The notes beneath the pieces are model-generated. The model saw only the letters and a list, made by a program, of their open reading frames with translations, was not told where the DNA came from and ran no database searches. Shown piece after piece: positions 15,097 through 28,960 of a stretch of DNA of 64,000 bases. The stretch is from Anastatus disparis (taxonomy: Eukaryota; Arthropoda; Insecta; Hymenoptera; Eupelmidae), in assembly GCA_017163975.1 (NCBI GenBank), contig JAFFSR010000237.1:8928001-8992000 (forward strand), written 5' to 3'. Made by a program: the position numbers and the translations under genes. The number at the start of each line of letters is the position of its first letter. Position 1 is the first letter of the stretch.

Positions 15097-15109
15097 CCCC
15101 CCCCCCCCC
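15097..15109. repeat. Poly-C tract (13 C)
   Basis: Homopolymer of 13 C following a purine-rich stretch. Unusual in such A+T-rich DNA. Confidence 0.9.
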
Positions 15110-15463
15110 ATCCTACCTAAAAGCTTTTGGACGCTAGGAAACACAATTAAACTCTCATGAATGTATAATATCCGCGCACCCTCTCTTCGTATATTAACAG
15201 AGGTTTACGTAATTACGAGGTAGGGAAACCATATATTGTTCCCTATTAACGAAAGACCAAGAGAAAGCATAGCGTATCGAAGCAAGGTTATATAGCAGGT
15301 ACATAATTACCCTCTACAACTCTCTCTTTCTCTCTTTCTCATTCATCTCTTTCTCCGTCTGTGCTGTTTCACATTCTCGAAATATCTACGTTCTCTCTGC
15401 TTAACCAGAGGAATCGGTTGTCGTATAGGTACAAAAACATGTTAAGGAAAGTCCAAAACGTGC

Positions 15464-15468
<5 letters not shown>

Positions 15469-15517
<49 letters not shown>

Positions 15518-15526
15518 TATATATAT
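15469..15526. repeat. (AT)n microsatellite
   Basis: About 20 uninterrupted AT units (15469-15508), then a short ACAC break and eight further AT units. The length is likely to vary between individuals. Confidence 0.95.
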
Positions 15527-18267
15527 CAAAGAGTAAAGAAGAGAGAGACGGGGGGAAAGTGAGGTTTCAGGCTCTCAAGAGAATTTGCCTAACATTCGCT
15601 TGCTATAGGCAAACTCTCCCACCTTCTCTTTCTCTCTTACTTTCTATACACATATACTCGCGATGTATATGGTATGGAAAGCGAGTGAGAATAAACTCTT
15701 AGGGTACTTGAGTTAAAGTATTCTTCGATTTTCAACGTCGATTTACGGCTATCTGTAAATCGTTTACTAGATGGAGCGAGGCCGAACACGAAATTCAAAC
15801 TCTTCGGGAATTCCATTTTTGGACCTGCGCCTGCATACACACTACTTTTGCCCCAATGCATTGCGCTAACGTGAACTTTATTCTTTTTTTTTTTTAGTTT
15901 TTTTTTATTAGGAAAAGAGCGAGTATTAGAGGTGTGGAGAAAAAGTATTGATTAAAGTTCGGAAACGATATTTTAGTTTTGAGTATAAACTCGATTTTTT
16001 TTTCTACTGAATAGTGATTGATTCGAAAGAAATAAAGCTTGTTGGAAAACTCATTATTGATTAATTTAAAGTTAATTGTATTATTTGCAAAATGTTTGAT
16101 CAGAAAACAAATAGAAGTGTTTGACGCAATTTACTTTTAATTAACGTTGTCTCAACGTAACATTTAAATTTGACTAATCAAATATTTAGTTTTTTAATAA
16201 TTCAAAGATAAAGTCAAGAATTTTTTTTCCCAGCTCAACAGTTCGATACCATCGGCGCAATTAATATTAATAGGTGTCCTTAACAATTAATTTTCAGATT
16301 TTATCTTGATACGAAAGTTATTAAATCCAGATTACGAGTTTAACTGATTTTGTATTAAAGTTTACCGACATATTGATCTTTTCTACGAAATAATTTAATT
16401 TATATTTAGCAATAGTAAATTCTGGTTATTGTGTTTGAAGTATTATTCAATACGTTACCTTAATTGATAGATCAATTATTGAAAATTTACTATAATCTAT
16501 TATAATTGACAGAACTAATATCAAACAATTAATAACATTCTACGAAATTCCATTAAATAAATATTATATTTTGAAATTAAAAACATGATATTGATAAAAA
16601 CAAATTTAGCGAAAAATTAAAAAGAGAAGAAAAAAGACGTGTTAAAAAATCAAATAACCAGCTAATTTTTCGCAAACGAAAGAAACACATCCACATTATA
16701 AAATTCAGCTTGCTTGGAAATAATTGGAGAAGCACGCGTGTATGTTCCAGCAGGGTTTGATATAGCCAAGTTTTTTCTTCTTCTGTTTTGTCTAAAGTCT
16801 AGACTACTGTACTCTTCGTCGCGTCTCTTTCAGCTTCAACTTGCTCTTACCCCATTCCCTCTCTCTTTATTTTTCAGTCAGTGGTACAGAGCACGTAATT
16901 GCTCTTTTTTTTGTGTTAGTCATACGCACGTTTGAGCGCGTTCGTATACACACACGACAATAGATTTTTCCTTTCGCTGCTTTCTATTAATGTTTGTTAT
17001 TTCTTACTGTTTTTATATGTCTTTTACTTAGTCGCGAGATTTAGAAAGATTCATCGGTAACGTAACGTTGCTTATTGTTTGATATAAAAGAGAGTTTGTT
17101 TTCTGGTTCTAGTGAGTTATGCAAGATAATATTATTCTTTTGTTGTATTTCAGTATTATTTTAATTTTATGAAACTGAAGTAAACTTCTTATAAATTTTA
17201 TTTTTTAACGAGGATTATTGAAAAAGAAATATTTTATCAATAAATGATGAAGACTGTAACTTTATAAACGTACTTATAAAATTAAAAGAAAATTTAATAA
17301 TATAAGATTGTTTGAAATGAAAGTTTTATAAACAAAAGATGTAAAAAAATATTAGCTATAGATATTTAACAATTTTCTCATAATATCTATAGAAAATGTA
17401 ACAATGTAAGCGCATCGAATACTTTTTTTTTCCAAAAACACTTAAAAACAGTCTTATTTCCGATTGAAAAGATATTTTATTTTTAAGAAAATCAGTATAA
17501 GGAGATGAAAATAAAATGATGCAAATCGACTTTGCTATTCCATGCGATACTCTATTGGAATTCCTTTCAAAGAAATACACAAGAATTGCACAAAGTAAAT
17601 ATTGAACTGTCGTAACAAGTGGAAAAAAGAATCTCTTTTCTATTCGTGTATATTTCTTTATATTCGTGTTATCGATTGTGAAATTTTAATACATTTTTTT
17701 CAAAGTAACACCAAATTATTTTAACAAAAGGTCATTTTCGTGCTCTAATTTAATTTCTAAATTAAAATGATATAAAAAGTTGATTAAACAAAAACAAAAC
17801 AAAAACAAATAGAAGAATAACCGACATTATTCTTGCCGACAAATCGTTGCGTAAAGGAAATTAAAAAAACTGCCTAACAATTACTTTTCCGTTCATATAT
17901 ACGCAGGTATAAGATTGAAAGGAAATTAGTAGTCCTACTTTCGTTTGCAGAACACGTTTTCGCACGGTTAACAAGCCCAGCTTGACCGCTGTATGTATAT
18001 GTGGTATATACACGCGATGACATGCACACCAGTCCTTTCAAACGAATGATAAATCGTTTTAATAAGTTATTTACGACAAAAGGTATGATTTCCTCTTTCT
18101 TTGTTTATAAGTCGAAAAGAAAGGAGAATCTTGTTAAGGGACGATGATAGTGCTGTAATTGTACGAATGAAAAATGAATTTTTTTACCTGAGAATAGTTT
18201 TGTTTGTTGTTTGTATCGCATGAAGAGTTGTTTGGCATTTAAGGTAAATGGTGTGACCGTTGATGTT

Positions 18268-18320
18268 ACTTACCTAAAACAGAAAGCAAATGAAACATAA
18301 TTATATTTATTTATCATTAG
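18268..18320 (-). promoter_or_regulatory. Candidate recursive-splicing ratchet point
   Basis: On the minus strand a branch-point-like CTAATGA (18320-18314) lies about 40 bases before a pyrimidine tract (TTTGCTTTCTGTTTTAG). The tract ends in AG at 18275-18274, and GTAAGT follows at once (18273-18268). A 3' splice site fused to a consensus 5' splice site with no exon between is the defining layout of ratchet points known from long introns of Drosophila. It lies in the sense orientation of the syntrophin gene, 29 kb downstream of the exon's donor. The sequence match is direct; use in splicing is inferred. It could also be the acceptor of a cryptic exon. Confidence 0.6.
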
Positions 18321-21300
18321 AGGTAATATGATTAGACAGGAAATATGACAGATAAAATTATAATTAAAAATAGAAACATAAAATTAAATTTTTATTACAT
18401 TTCAATTACGTATTTATTATTTTTTTTGCAATTGCATTGTAACAATAATAATGAATAATTAATTAGGAATTAGCTGATGAAGCTTCATTTTGAATAATTA
18501 ATTTATAAGTCTTGAATTTAATATAACAATAATCAATATTTTTAATAAATAGTACATACTAAAGAAAACTCCAAATAATCTAAAAAATTCGTTTGAATCC
18601 TAAAATTTATCCAAAACAAATTTCTCGAAAGTAAGAAATGTTCATAGCAATAACATCGTCTTTGTACGCAATTAAATAACTTCGGAAGAAGTAAAAAAAA
18701 GAAGAGCTAAAGAGGTATCTTCTGCGTATACTAGATATACCAGCGGGTCCATCTCCCATTAGAAAAGTTGAAAAGTTCGATTTAAAGTAACGAGCTCCGA
18801 AGCTTCGTAGATATCTTTCAAGAGTTGTTTTTGCCAGTAATGAGTCCTCTAGGAAAGTTTTGGTGAAAAAAAAAATATATAAAACACAAAAATAATAGCA
18901 ACAGTTTTTTTCTTTAACCAACGGAATAAATCTAAATCAGCTGCGAGAAAAAAAAAGAAAGAAAGAAGATAAGAGAAAAACTAGGAAAAAATTGTCATCC
19001 GATTTTTTTTTTCACAAAAAAAAGAAGGGTATAACGAGGATCTTTTTTTTTCCCTCGGTGAAAGATCAAAACTTCGTGTAACAAGGGTTTCGAAGTTTGC
19101 CATCTTTTCGTTCCTTTTTTTTTTCATGTCTGGAAAATACATGTACATAATGATTTTATCTATCCTCTTTAATTGTTTCATAACAATGTCAAACAGACGT
19201 CGTAATGTGGAAAGGAGAAAATTTTTTTTTCACGGTCCTATCCTAATGTATATACATTTTGTTTGAACAGTTTGTGTAGTGAGAAAAGTTTCAAGAACTA
19301 AAGAAAAAAATACAAAGCTGTTTGTATCATATTTTTTTTTAAGAGCAAAGTTTAAATCCGATTAAAGGAAAGACGCGATGGTTGATATTTGTAACTTTTA
19401 ATTAATTAGTTTATATCATTTATAAAGGAATGAAAAGACAATGTAAAAAGCAAAAGTAAATATTAAAAATTTCAGTACAACATTGAGAAATTTGAAGTTT
19501 CAAAAATATTATCTTTCATTTATATTTTTGAAAGTCAATAACACAAAAATGAAATTTTTTAGTTTCAATTTAAAGAAAAATGTCGACAGAAAATATTACG
19601 AAGTTGGTTTTTTTTTTGTTTTATTAAACTGTAAGTTATTTTATCATTAATTATTTCTTTCAAGACAAGTTATTAAATATCACATTAAAGTAGTACGAGG
19701 GATAAACAAGAATTTATTACTGCACGAATTACAGAACACTGCTTTTCAAATAAATTCACTGACATTTCTGAAAATGATGAAATATCGTTTTAGAAGGAGA
19801 CAGCTTATAACGAGGAAAAAAAATAATAATAAGAGAAAAAAGAAAATGTTACCAAGACATTGTTTTGGCTTTTCTTTATTTTTTCTTTTTTTTTTTTATA
19901 AGCTCGAAGCGAAAAGTTTTCTCCTTGTGCTCGTGTATTCTTTTCAGTACAGTGCGTCTCTCATACGTTGGCTTGGGCTGAGTGAAACGATAATTAATGT
20001 CTCTGACAGAAGAGAAAGAGTAGAAGAGAAAGAGAGAGAGAAGGAGAGAAAGTAAGAGAAGTCAGAAGTGAACACCTGACGTTGAGGTCGAAGACTCGAT
20101 CGATCAAACTGCAAGCCATGACGTTATTGTCATGGACAAGAGGCGAAAAAGTAAAATCCTTTTACACTCCTCTTACCTACATTCTGTATAATCTTTTAGT
20201 GAGCTTCCTCTTACATTCTTTTTTCCTTTTTATTTTCTTTAAAAAAGTTTGTATTGTTAAAAATATACCACGTTATGGATTAATACAATATGAGTGGAAA
20301 TTTATTGAATATCAACACGTAAAATATTTTGTCACATTACTTTGAACATTGTATAATTAATATTTTAGAGTTGTTAAAAATTGCATGTTGTAAATACGAA
20401 TCACGTATGATCAATTTTTTTAGCTCGTATTTATGATGAGTTTCACCCTTTGTTCAAGATTTTGGTATATACTATTCAATTGTATGTGATTCTACAGCAG
20501 AGACAATTTGAATGGTAACAAAGGTTTGTGATTTATAAAATATGTTAGTTTTTTTCAGAAAATATTTATAAATCAACTCTTTTTTGACCAAGTCCAGGCT
20601 GTATATTTAAATTTTGATATTATAAAAATATTAAATTAATGATAAAATTAATGTAACTAAAATTCTTGAAATTCTTTTTTGAAAATATGGCATTGCTATT
20701 ACAATGATATAAAAATGTATAAAAATGTTTGAATAAAATTTTTAAATGAAAAAACTAACTTTTGAAAAAGTATGTTTTATGCAACATTTCTCAGAAATGT
20801 GTTATTGCTTTTTTGATTAAACAAACAAGCAAACATAGAAATATACAAATAGATATAAAATTTACAAACTTATTTTACTGTATTATTTATTATATCATAT
20901 CATATTTTTGAACTAAATGTATGGATTTCTAATATAGCGTTAAATTACATCAGAGCATGATTATATTGCTACTAATTAAATTATTTATTATCTCTGTCAT
21001 TAGATTGTCTTTTTTACTTTAAGTGCTACTAAATATACTAAATCTGATTAAACTTTGACAAAATTGTCAGGCCTGCGGATAAATAATTTGTTGGTGAAAT
21101 ACTTAATACCCGCATTTCATATAAAGAATTAAAAATTTATGAAAGAAAAAAATTTTTTCTTATCAAAAAAACATCCATTTGTAAACTAGGTCAACAAAAG
21201 CACTTAACATTTTACACCTTTTTCATTCTTCTTCCAAACAATCATCCAAAGTAATAAGTTAATAGGAAAAATTTTCAATAAAAATGACGGCATAAATCGC

Positions 21301-24300
21301 ACAATTTTCTCTCGTTCTCTTACTCTGCTATTTTTCGACATTTCTAAATGACGCGTCAGCCAGGGTTGTGCTACAGCTGTAATTTATGATTTTACAGATC
21401 TTTAGCCCGCAGGCTGTTTTAGCTGGACTAGCTTTTAATGGAGCTCTTGTGCTTTTGAAGAAAGAATAGAGAAAGAGAAAGCTTGGTACATTGAGCTTCT
21501 TTTCTTTTTGAGGGTAGTAAACGAGAGAAGCCTTGGCCCTCTTTCTTAAAGAAAAAGACATTAAACAAGAACTCCATATCCGTCCTGTAAGATAAATCGC
21601 TTTACTTCCCCTTCTTTACAAGAAGGATGAAGAGGATAAAAATAAAAAAAATAAATGGTAAAAAAAAGAGCGACTTTAACCCCCTCGACTATACGTCCTC
21701 TTTTCGTGATTACCTTGTACGCGCCTCGTTCGACAGTTTCGTTGCTTAAAACATAATAACCTTTTCAAAAGTTCTTTTTCAAACGAGTTAATAATCGGTT
21801 TTTTATGCTTGCTTTTAAGAGAGAGAAAGAAAATATTGCATTAAGGTGATTTTACAACACTTGATTTGACACGTCCAGGATTTATTAATATATCTTTAAA
21901 ACTTTTTCTATAAGGACAAAAAAATCATATTTATTTTCAAATGAATATTTAAAATTAATTTTATTCTAAAATCTTCTAGATATAATTTTCAAGTTTTCAA
22001 TCATTAATAATTGACGACAAAAGTCAAATTTATTTAAAACGACTCCTGTAAAGCTATTCTGAAAATTGAAATCCATGATAAATTGTCATCAACTATTGCT
22101 CCAAAAACTATTTCATTTACACATTCCATTTAATATAAAATATCTCAATCACTCGCAAATCCAAGAACGATAAAAAGGATCATAGAAATATATACGAGCT
22201 TAAATTTTGAACAATTGAACATCCATACAAAACAAATATATTCCATTCTAACCCCTATAACCACTCGATTAATCGCAAGGGATATAGTCTTTGCTTGACA
22301 AATTGGAAAAGCGGGTGTATACATTTTAGATGTACACATGGAGAAACGTTTATGATTAACGATATCACATTGACGACTCGGCGCTACATGCGTAACAACG
22401 GCAAACGAAATCGAGCGAAATATTTTCTTCTTCTTGTGAACTATGAACGAACGTCGTTGATCATGTGACGACGAAGATTTCGTTTTGTTCGACGTTTTTG
22501 GGATGTAAAAAATATTTCAAATTTTTTTGTTTTTGCCTCATTTGTAAGATCAGACATTGAGGGTTTTGTTTATTCTTTTCGTTTGATCTTACTTAAAAAA
22601 AAGGAAGTTTTGAAGGATATACATGAATATTTCGCAAAAGTTATGGTATGGAAAAACTTTGTTGATGTGAGATATGTCAATCCTCTGAAGCATAAATTTT
22701 GATCAATGAACACATATGGCGCGCATATTTTATTCTGATGGAGTTTTTATATTGCTTTGACGTTTGGTATTTGTGTTTAAAAAATTTTCTTTTGGAACAA
22801 CTTATGAATACATTCATAATTTATATAAATCAAATAGTTTCGTAAAAAAAAATTGAAGACTTTGCTCTTTAATGATCATTGACATTATTCAAACAAAATA
22901 TTTTTATGAGCTTTAATAACTGTACATTTAAATTTGTAAATTTTCAAATAAAAAAAATAGTTTTGACAACCATACTTTTTCACATAATATTAATCTAAAT
23001 AAACAACCTATTTGAATGTAAATAAAAAAGTTCCCAAAAATTAATTTTTAATTATAAAAGACCCACATTATTTTATTTTAATTTAGCAACATAAAAAATA
23101 ACGTATTTTTATATTTCATTCGACTCTTTTGCGAGCGAGATGAATGAAAGAGAGCGGGCGTGTCTGTTTGTAAAAGGCAAATTATCATTTAGTAGCTTTG
23201 GGTGCGTAAAGCGCCAACGGAAAATAACGAGAGAATGACGGCCCAAGCATTTTGCATTTTGCAGGTCAGTTGTGCAGCAATTTTCCTCAGTGATTGCATA
23301 ATCGGCCTTTATTTGTATTTTATGATGCACTATAGTAGCCAATTTTAGCAGGCTATTTCTATTTTTTTCTTTTTATTTAAAACCAAAACTGAATTTAATA
23401 TAAAAGAATCCGAGCATCAATAGTAATCAAAATGAAAATGAAAATCGTAGTAAATAAAAATCGTTATTAATGTTCAATGAAAATTGAATTTTAAGAATGA
23501 TTTATTGAAAAAATAAGAAAAATGGATTAAAAGAAATCAATAAGCTTTTTTACATAACTTAGATTCTCTTATTATTTTACAATGACAATATGACCTTTAA
23601 ATATTATAAATTAAATAATATAATTATATTAAATTATTGTTCATCGTTATGATAATAATAGTAAATTTATTCAAGATATCATTATAATAAACAATTAGTG
23701 TATAATATATTTATTTAGCTTTTGAAACAATGAATTTGCATGAGATTAAAATTTTGAAAATTCGAACAATACATAAGCATCGTTAGAGAAATGTACGAGC
23801 AGGAACATACTCTTAATTAATTTGAATAGTTTCATATTAATATTTAATAATTCATAACTAATTCAGAAGCATCAAATAATTACACAATGTAATTAAAAGT
23901 TAATAATTCAAACTATTTTGATAAACAATCTCCATTGAAATATCTCTATTCATTTGAACAATATATCGGTAGACGAGCTTTTTAATTAGATGTAATGTTA
24001 ACGTATAACATTAACGTAAAATAATATATACTTCGAAATGTTGTTATTAGTGAAGATGGAAATGAAAGGAATTTTTATATTTTACGTTAATAAAATATTA
24101 TTCAATAACTTATTAAAATTGAAAGGAGTTTGCTTATCAAATAATTTGTAAAATTCTAATAAAACTTTTAATTTTTATTATCACAAAATTTACGTTGTTG
24201 AATAAAATTTAAACTTAATTAGTAACTTCGCATTGGGAAAAATGAAAAAACATCTAATTATTTTTTTATTTTTTCTACATGTCTGACAAATCTGGATTTT

Positions 24301-26340
24301 TTCACTTATTTTTTGCAATTTTAATCGTAATTACGTTTTTCTGCGTTTTTATTTGGTACGTGTTCGTGGAAATATTCCTTAAGTCATAATTTCTGTTATA
24401 ATATAGACGAAGAACATAAAGTTTTCTTATTCTCATTTAAAAATAAGTTAAGTGCGCCATTGAGCGGTCCTTATCCTTTCTATTTTTAACTTTTTATCTT
24501 TTCTCAATGTCGCTAGAAAGATAACGGCCAATTATAGAAGCTAAGGCAATCGGATTGAAAAACAGTTATAAAGTATCCCATGAGCTAGCTACCCAAGCTT
24601 TAAGAAAACAATGGCTTTTACGCATTGATCCATTTCGATTGGTTGAAAACATGTGCAAGAGAGAAAAAAGTCTTTATAAGATAACTTACTATCTGTAAGC
24701 AGCATCGAACGTTCAGAAAGCCTTCGAAGGATTAAGAGAACCGCCGATCGTTCTATTTCTTTCCTTTATGATTCTCTTTTCCATTTTTCTTTTGCTTCGT
24801 TACTTTACGTGCACATGTATATTATTTCTTTATTTTTATTTCCCATATTTATTGCTAAAAGAGAGATTTAGCCCTTACGTGCGGTTTACTTTTTACGTAC
24901 GGAGAGCTTACGGCTCGCGTATAATGGAAATAATAATGACTGCAGACTAATAAATTATAGAGGATTTTGAAATTGTGCAGCTTACATATAGCTAAGTCTC
25001 CTGGGACGAAGACTTTACTTTTGATATGGGATTGCAATACATCTGTAAAAAGATCTTGCTTTTTTTTGGATTACAAATTGATAATATAAGTTTTCTGGTC
25101 ACATTTTCTACATTTTTCAAATTAATGCTGCGAAAATTTTATCTCAACTTGTAGAAAATAATTTGTAGAAGGAACTAGCCGAAAGTATATAGTAGAGGAT
25201 AATCTTACAAGTGGTTAGCAGTGCATATCTTAAAGTCGTTAGTTACAATAAAATGCAAGTCATTATCGCTAATAAGTAGTAAAGAATGTATTTGATCAGA
25301 CACCTATAAATATAATATTTTTATCTCTTTTATTTTAATTTTAGATAAGTTTATTGTTTTTTTACAGTCTATTATTTTTTAATCAATTATTGATTAACAT
25401 ATATATGTCAGCTCCAAAATGATACATCCCTTTTAATGTTCAATTTATATGTATCAGTTTTTACAAAACAAAAGTTTATTTACATTCAAAATAACAAAAA
25501 GATCATATAAAAATAATATATTTAATGAGGTCAAAATACTTTATGATCAATGGTTAAATTTAAAATATTTGTATATTTATTTGGTTAGCGCATATAATAA
25601 AGCATAAGCAGCAAAATACTAAGGTAAATATTTTATGGATTATCTGAGTGAATATGACAGCATTTACTGAAAAGTATATTATTCCGTGTTTATGCGGTAA
25701 TTCGTGTATGACAAGTAACGTCAACGTCACTTGCGAGAAGTCACAGTTATCAGGGTTACTGAAGCGAATTGAAAAAAAAAAAGAAAAAAATTGAATCTAG
25801 CAATCACAGAAGTTTTTATTTACGTCGATGTACATTGTAAATTTTCTTTGTACTCGGATTTAACTTGATAGATTAGTATGAATAATAGATGATAATGTAA
25901 AATTAGGTTGTAATGATAAAAATATTTTAACAGTTTTTAATTTTAGGATTTTTAAAAAATTTTTTTTATTCTAACAATTTTTAATTTTAGTATTTTTATA
26001 TTGTTCTTCCATACATAAATTTAAAAAAAAATAAAATAAAGTCTTTTCTTTATGGCGAAGAATTCTTATAATATTAAAGAAACTTTATAAGATATAATAA
26101 AAGTAAGCTCATCTCATTACTTACCCTACTTACTAACAAAGTAGCGATTTTTATTTATTTCTTTGCATACATATATATCCCCTACTCTTTTCGTAAATGA
26201 GAAAAACATGCAAATCAAGTCTTCCCTCTAGCACATACCTCACCCGGCTCTATTAAAAAAAAAAAGAGAGAGAAAAAAGGAAAAGAACAGAACGTAGTAG
26301 TGAAAAAAAAGACACGCATGCGTATACCAAATTGTAGAGG
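18321..26340. other. Gene-free intronic stretch
   Basis: Mostly A+T-rich. Less biased patches occur at about 21300-21800, 22250-22500, 23110-23330 and 24460-24960. None contains a recognisable exon. Confidence 0.55.
23993..24013. repeat. Short inverted repeat
   Basis: TAATGTTA-ACGTA-TAACATTA, an 8-bp stem with a 5-base loop, in otherwise featureless A+T-rich sequence. Confidence 0.6.
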
Positions 26341-26440
26341 GTAAAACCGTCAGGTTGCATAGTGTTTTTAATTAGCAATTAGCAAGCTAACACATTAATT
26401 TCCGGCTCGTCTGTTGCGGAACGTTTTGTCAGGGTAAAGT
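26341..26440. promoter_or_regulatory. Candidate conserved noncoding island
   Basis: About 100 bases clearly less A+T-rich than the surroundings, without an open frame or splice sites. It contains a tandem AATTAGC pair (26370-26383), a homeodomain-type core. A regulatory role is inferred from composition and motifs only. Confidence 0.3.
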
Positions 26441-26464
26441 GAGACAGAGAAAGAGACGAGGAGC

Positions 26465-26489
26465 GAGAGAGAGAGAGAGAGAGAGAGAA
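26465..26489. repeat. (GA)n microsatellite
   Basis: About 12 GA units inside a wider purine-rich stretch (26437-26520). Such tracts are possible GAGA-factor-type binding sites, but that is only an inference. Confidence 0.9.
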
Positions 26490-26646
26490 TTAAAGAGAAC
26501 AAGAGAGATAGAGAGGGACTGAGCGGGATGCAGTAAATGCAAATAGCACGCATACACGTTGTGGGGGGTCAATTGATTGAATTGACTCGAAGCCCGCACA
26601 CACCAGTTTCACCATTTACGAGATATAGCAGCAAGGCATCTCTTCT

Positions 26647-26670
26647 GTATATACATATATATGTATATAC
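26647..26670. repeat. Perfect 24-bp palindrome
   Basis: The half-site GTATATACATAT is followed directly by its reverse complement. It is purely of the TA/CA repeat type, so probably microsatellite-derived. Confidence 0.8.
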
Positions 26671-28834
26671 GTGTACCCCACCCTTTTCCTCCTAAACCTA
26701 TCCACTGCTATCCTACCGCTTCATTACGTTGGAAACGCGCTACTGTCTATCTGAGTGTATGCATGATAAAAAAAAAAAGATATATAACTGGAGCAATGCT
26801 TTGTAGTAAAGAATGAAAATGTAGTTTTGAACGAATGTTTGGTTTTGTTATTTTTTATTTTTTTTTGCTTTTTTGTTTTTAGTTTCGTATATTTATTTGT
26901 TTAATAACTTCGGACTAGTAAACAAAGTTTTGCTGGAAATAAAACAAAGCTGCTTTTTTCGTTTGATTGATAAAATTTAGAAAAACTTTTTGATCAAATG
27001 TAGGAAATTGTTAAAGGGGTAGAAAACTTTTAACTTTGATTATATTCGAAGCGATAACAGTTTACATAAGTAATTTAATGAGCTTAAAGTTATGCAAAAC
27101 TTGTTATGTTCAATATACGTCAATAAATTAGATTGAAATGATCGGGATTTTTATTATTGAATTTTATGATGAAATTTCTAAAGTGTATGAATGAATAAAA
27201 ATTTTCAACTATAAAAATAATTGGAAAATAATTTGGGATTGGATTTAATATGAGAAACTACAAAATTAAGTCAAGGTAAAAGTACAGGGCGAATTATTTT
27301 ATAAACTTGTTCCAAACGATTTTGAAAATCTGAACTACGTTTTTAGCTTTTTTCAACTTTGTACCTTCGTATGTGCTTGTTATTTATTCTTTAGAATTTT
27401 TGGTACAAAGTGAATTCATGACAAAACTATTCCACAAAATAATTAAATTTATGACAGAGTTAGAAAATCATTTTAGGGAATTTAATAAAATTTTTAATCT
27501 GAACCCTTAAACTAATTACCTAAATCTTCCTCATTTCAAGCAAACTAAAGCATTAAAAAATTACTAAAAAATCCATGTCTACATTAATGATTAATAACGC
27601 AGTTTAATTCCATAAAAAAATATTTTTCAATATATACTCGTCTTTCAATTTTTTTGTCTATATCCAGGCTTAACTGTATCGAATACATCAAATAGCATTG
27701 TGTATAAAAAAAAATATTGATTGACCTACAAAGTCTGTATCAGTTTTTATGCAATTTTTATTCCGGAGGATTTCCATTGTAAATTAAGAGCTCAAAAATT
27801 TTTTTTTTCAATGCGCTTTCACTTTTATATAAAAGTTTGAAAAATTCATGGAAAACTAACAAAATCTCTTTTATTCTATTCTGTTTCTATAATATATATG
27901 TGTGTATATACATCTACGTGTGTCACAATTCAATTTAGTAAAAGTAGAAAAAATGTACAGTTATGGCTTGCTAAAATGATTTGATGATAAAAAGTAAATG
28001 TACTTCAGAATAAATTGCAGAGAGATTGTTAAAATCTGTCCCCGGTGGTTTACTAATATGATATTAACTTATATTTGTTTAGGGGTACAGAGCGTTCACG
28101 ATTCTTTTTATCATATAGTTTTAAAATTTGCATAATTGTTTTCTTCGTTTGTTTTCTGTTCACTTTTTTCCCTTAGGACGGCTTTTATTTCTCTATAAGC
28201 GTTTACCCTTTTAAGATTATCCTTTTATTAGATGCTTCACGATAAAACAATGATGGTCGGGGAGAAAGAGAAGAAAAGGATTTTGATTCAATTCGCCTTC
28301 TTTTCTTATTCTGATTATTAATATATTGTAACGAAATTGGCGTGTTTGTTGAGAACAAAAGGACAGTAAGGGAATGACTCTTTTTGTAGCGTCAATCATT
28401 TAGTTAATAAAGGGAGTTAATTGAAAGAAAAATTTGAGAATTATTGTATTATTTAATTTTTTATAAAGATAATTAATTTCAAATAAAATATAATGGTAGA
28501 AAAGAACTGGTTATGTGCACAAGTATAAACTACTATCTACTCAGTTTAAGTAGAATAAAATAAATACGATCAGACAAGTACAAATATATTATTTTATTAT
28601 ATTTTTCTTACGAATTATAATAGGATTATATTCCTAAATTAGCAGAATATTATTTACACAATAATTAAATATTAATTAATTTTTAGGATTAAAAATTGCA
28701 TTTTGAGCAACAACAATTTACAACAACAACAAGAAAATACGTAAACAATTACCGAATGAACATAAGCTGATATATATTTTTGGATGGGTACCGGTCAAAC
28801 TGTTATTGCATTAAGTTCTCATTACTGGAAAATT

Positions 28835-28960
28835 AATCGTTAATTAGATTTCCGTCGCTCGTAACGCCATCGACAGAAGCGTTTACGCCGCCTACAAAAG
28901 CAGCGTAAACGCGGTTACCAAAATTTAATAAACCAGCTGTACGATCGAGCTTACTCGTTC
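28835..28960. promoter_or_regulatory. Candidate conserved noncoding island with hairpin
   Basis: A GC-richer island in a long A+T-rich region. TTAATCGTTAATTAG-type homeodomain sites lie on its left, the perfect GCGTTTACGC hairpin in the middle, and a CAGCTG E-box on its right. There is no coding potential. Confidence 0.35.
28879..28912. repeat. Perfect 10-bp inverted repeat in a GC-rich island
   Basis: GCGTTTACGC (28879-28888) and GCGTAAACGC (28903-28912) form a perfect stem around a 14-base loop. GTAAC and GTTAC outside it (28861-28865 and 28914-28918) may extend the fold. A GC-rich palindrome like this stands out in A+T-rich intron. Confidence 0.8.

Larger units (their letters stand above)
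13417..18267. other. Gene-free intronic stretch
   Basis: A more complex part at 13420-13640 and 15000-15860 surrounds A+T-rich DNA. It holds the poly-C tract and the large AT microsatellite. No supported exon. Confidence 0.55.

Noticed and set aside
16238..16260. GTTCGATACC resembling a tRNA B box
   Set aside because: One mismatch, no A box upstream and no cloverleaf arms.
18180..18205. TTCTCAG|GTAAAA on the minus strand, close to the ratchet candidate
   Set aside because: The donor half is weak and the pyrimidine tract short. The site 90 bases away is far better.
24525..24698. Plus-strand open frame of about 58 codons without a start Met
   Set aside because: Mixed amino acid composition caught the eye, but there is no Met near the start, no clear splice context and no recognised domain.
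26105..26140. Second GTAAGT-bearing site on the minus strand considered as a ratchet point
   Set aside because: The sequence is AGG|GTAAGT with a purine-containing, non-pyrimidine upstream region, so there is no acceptor.
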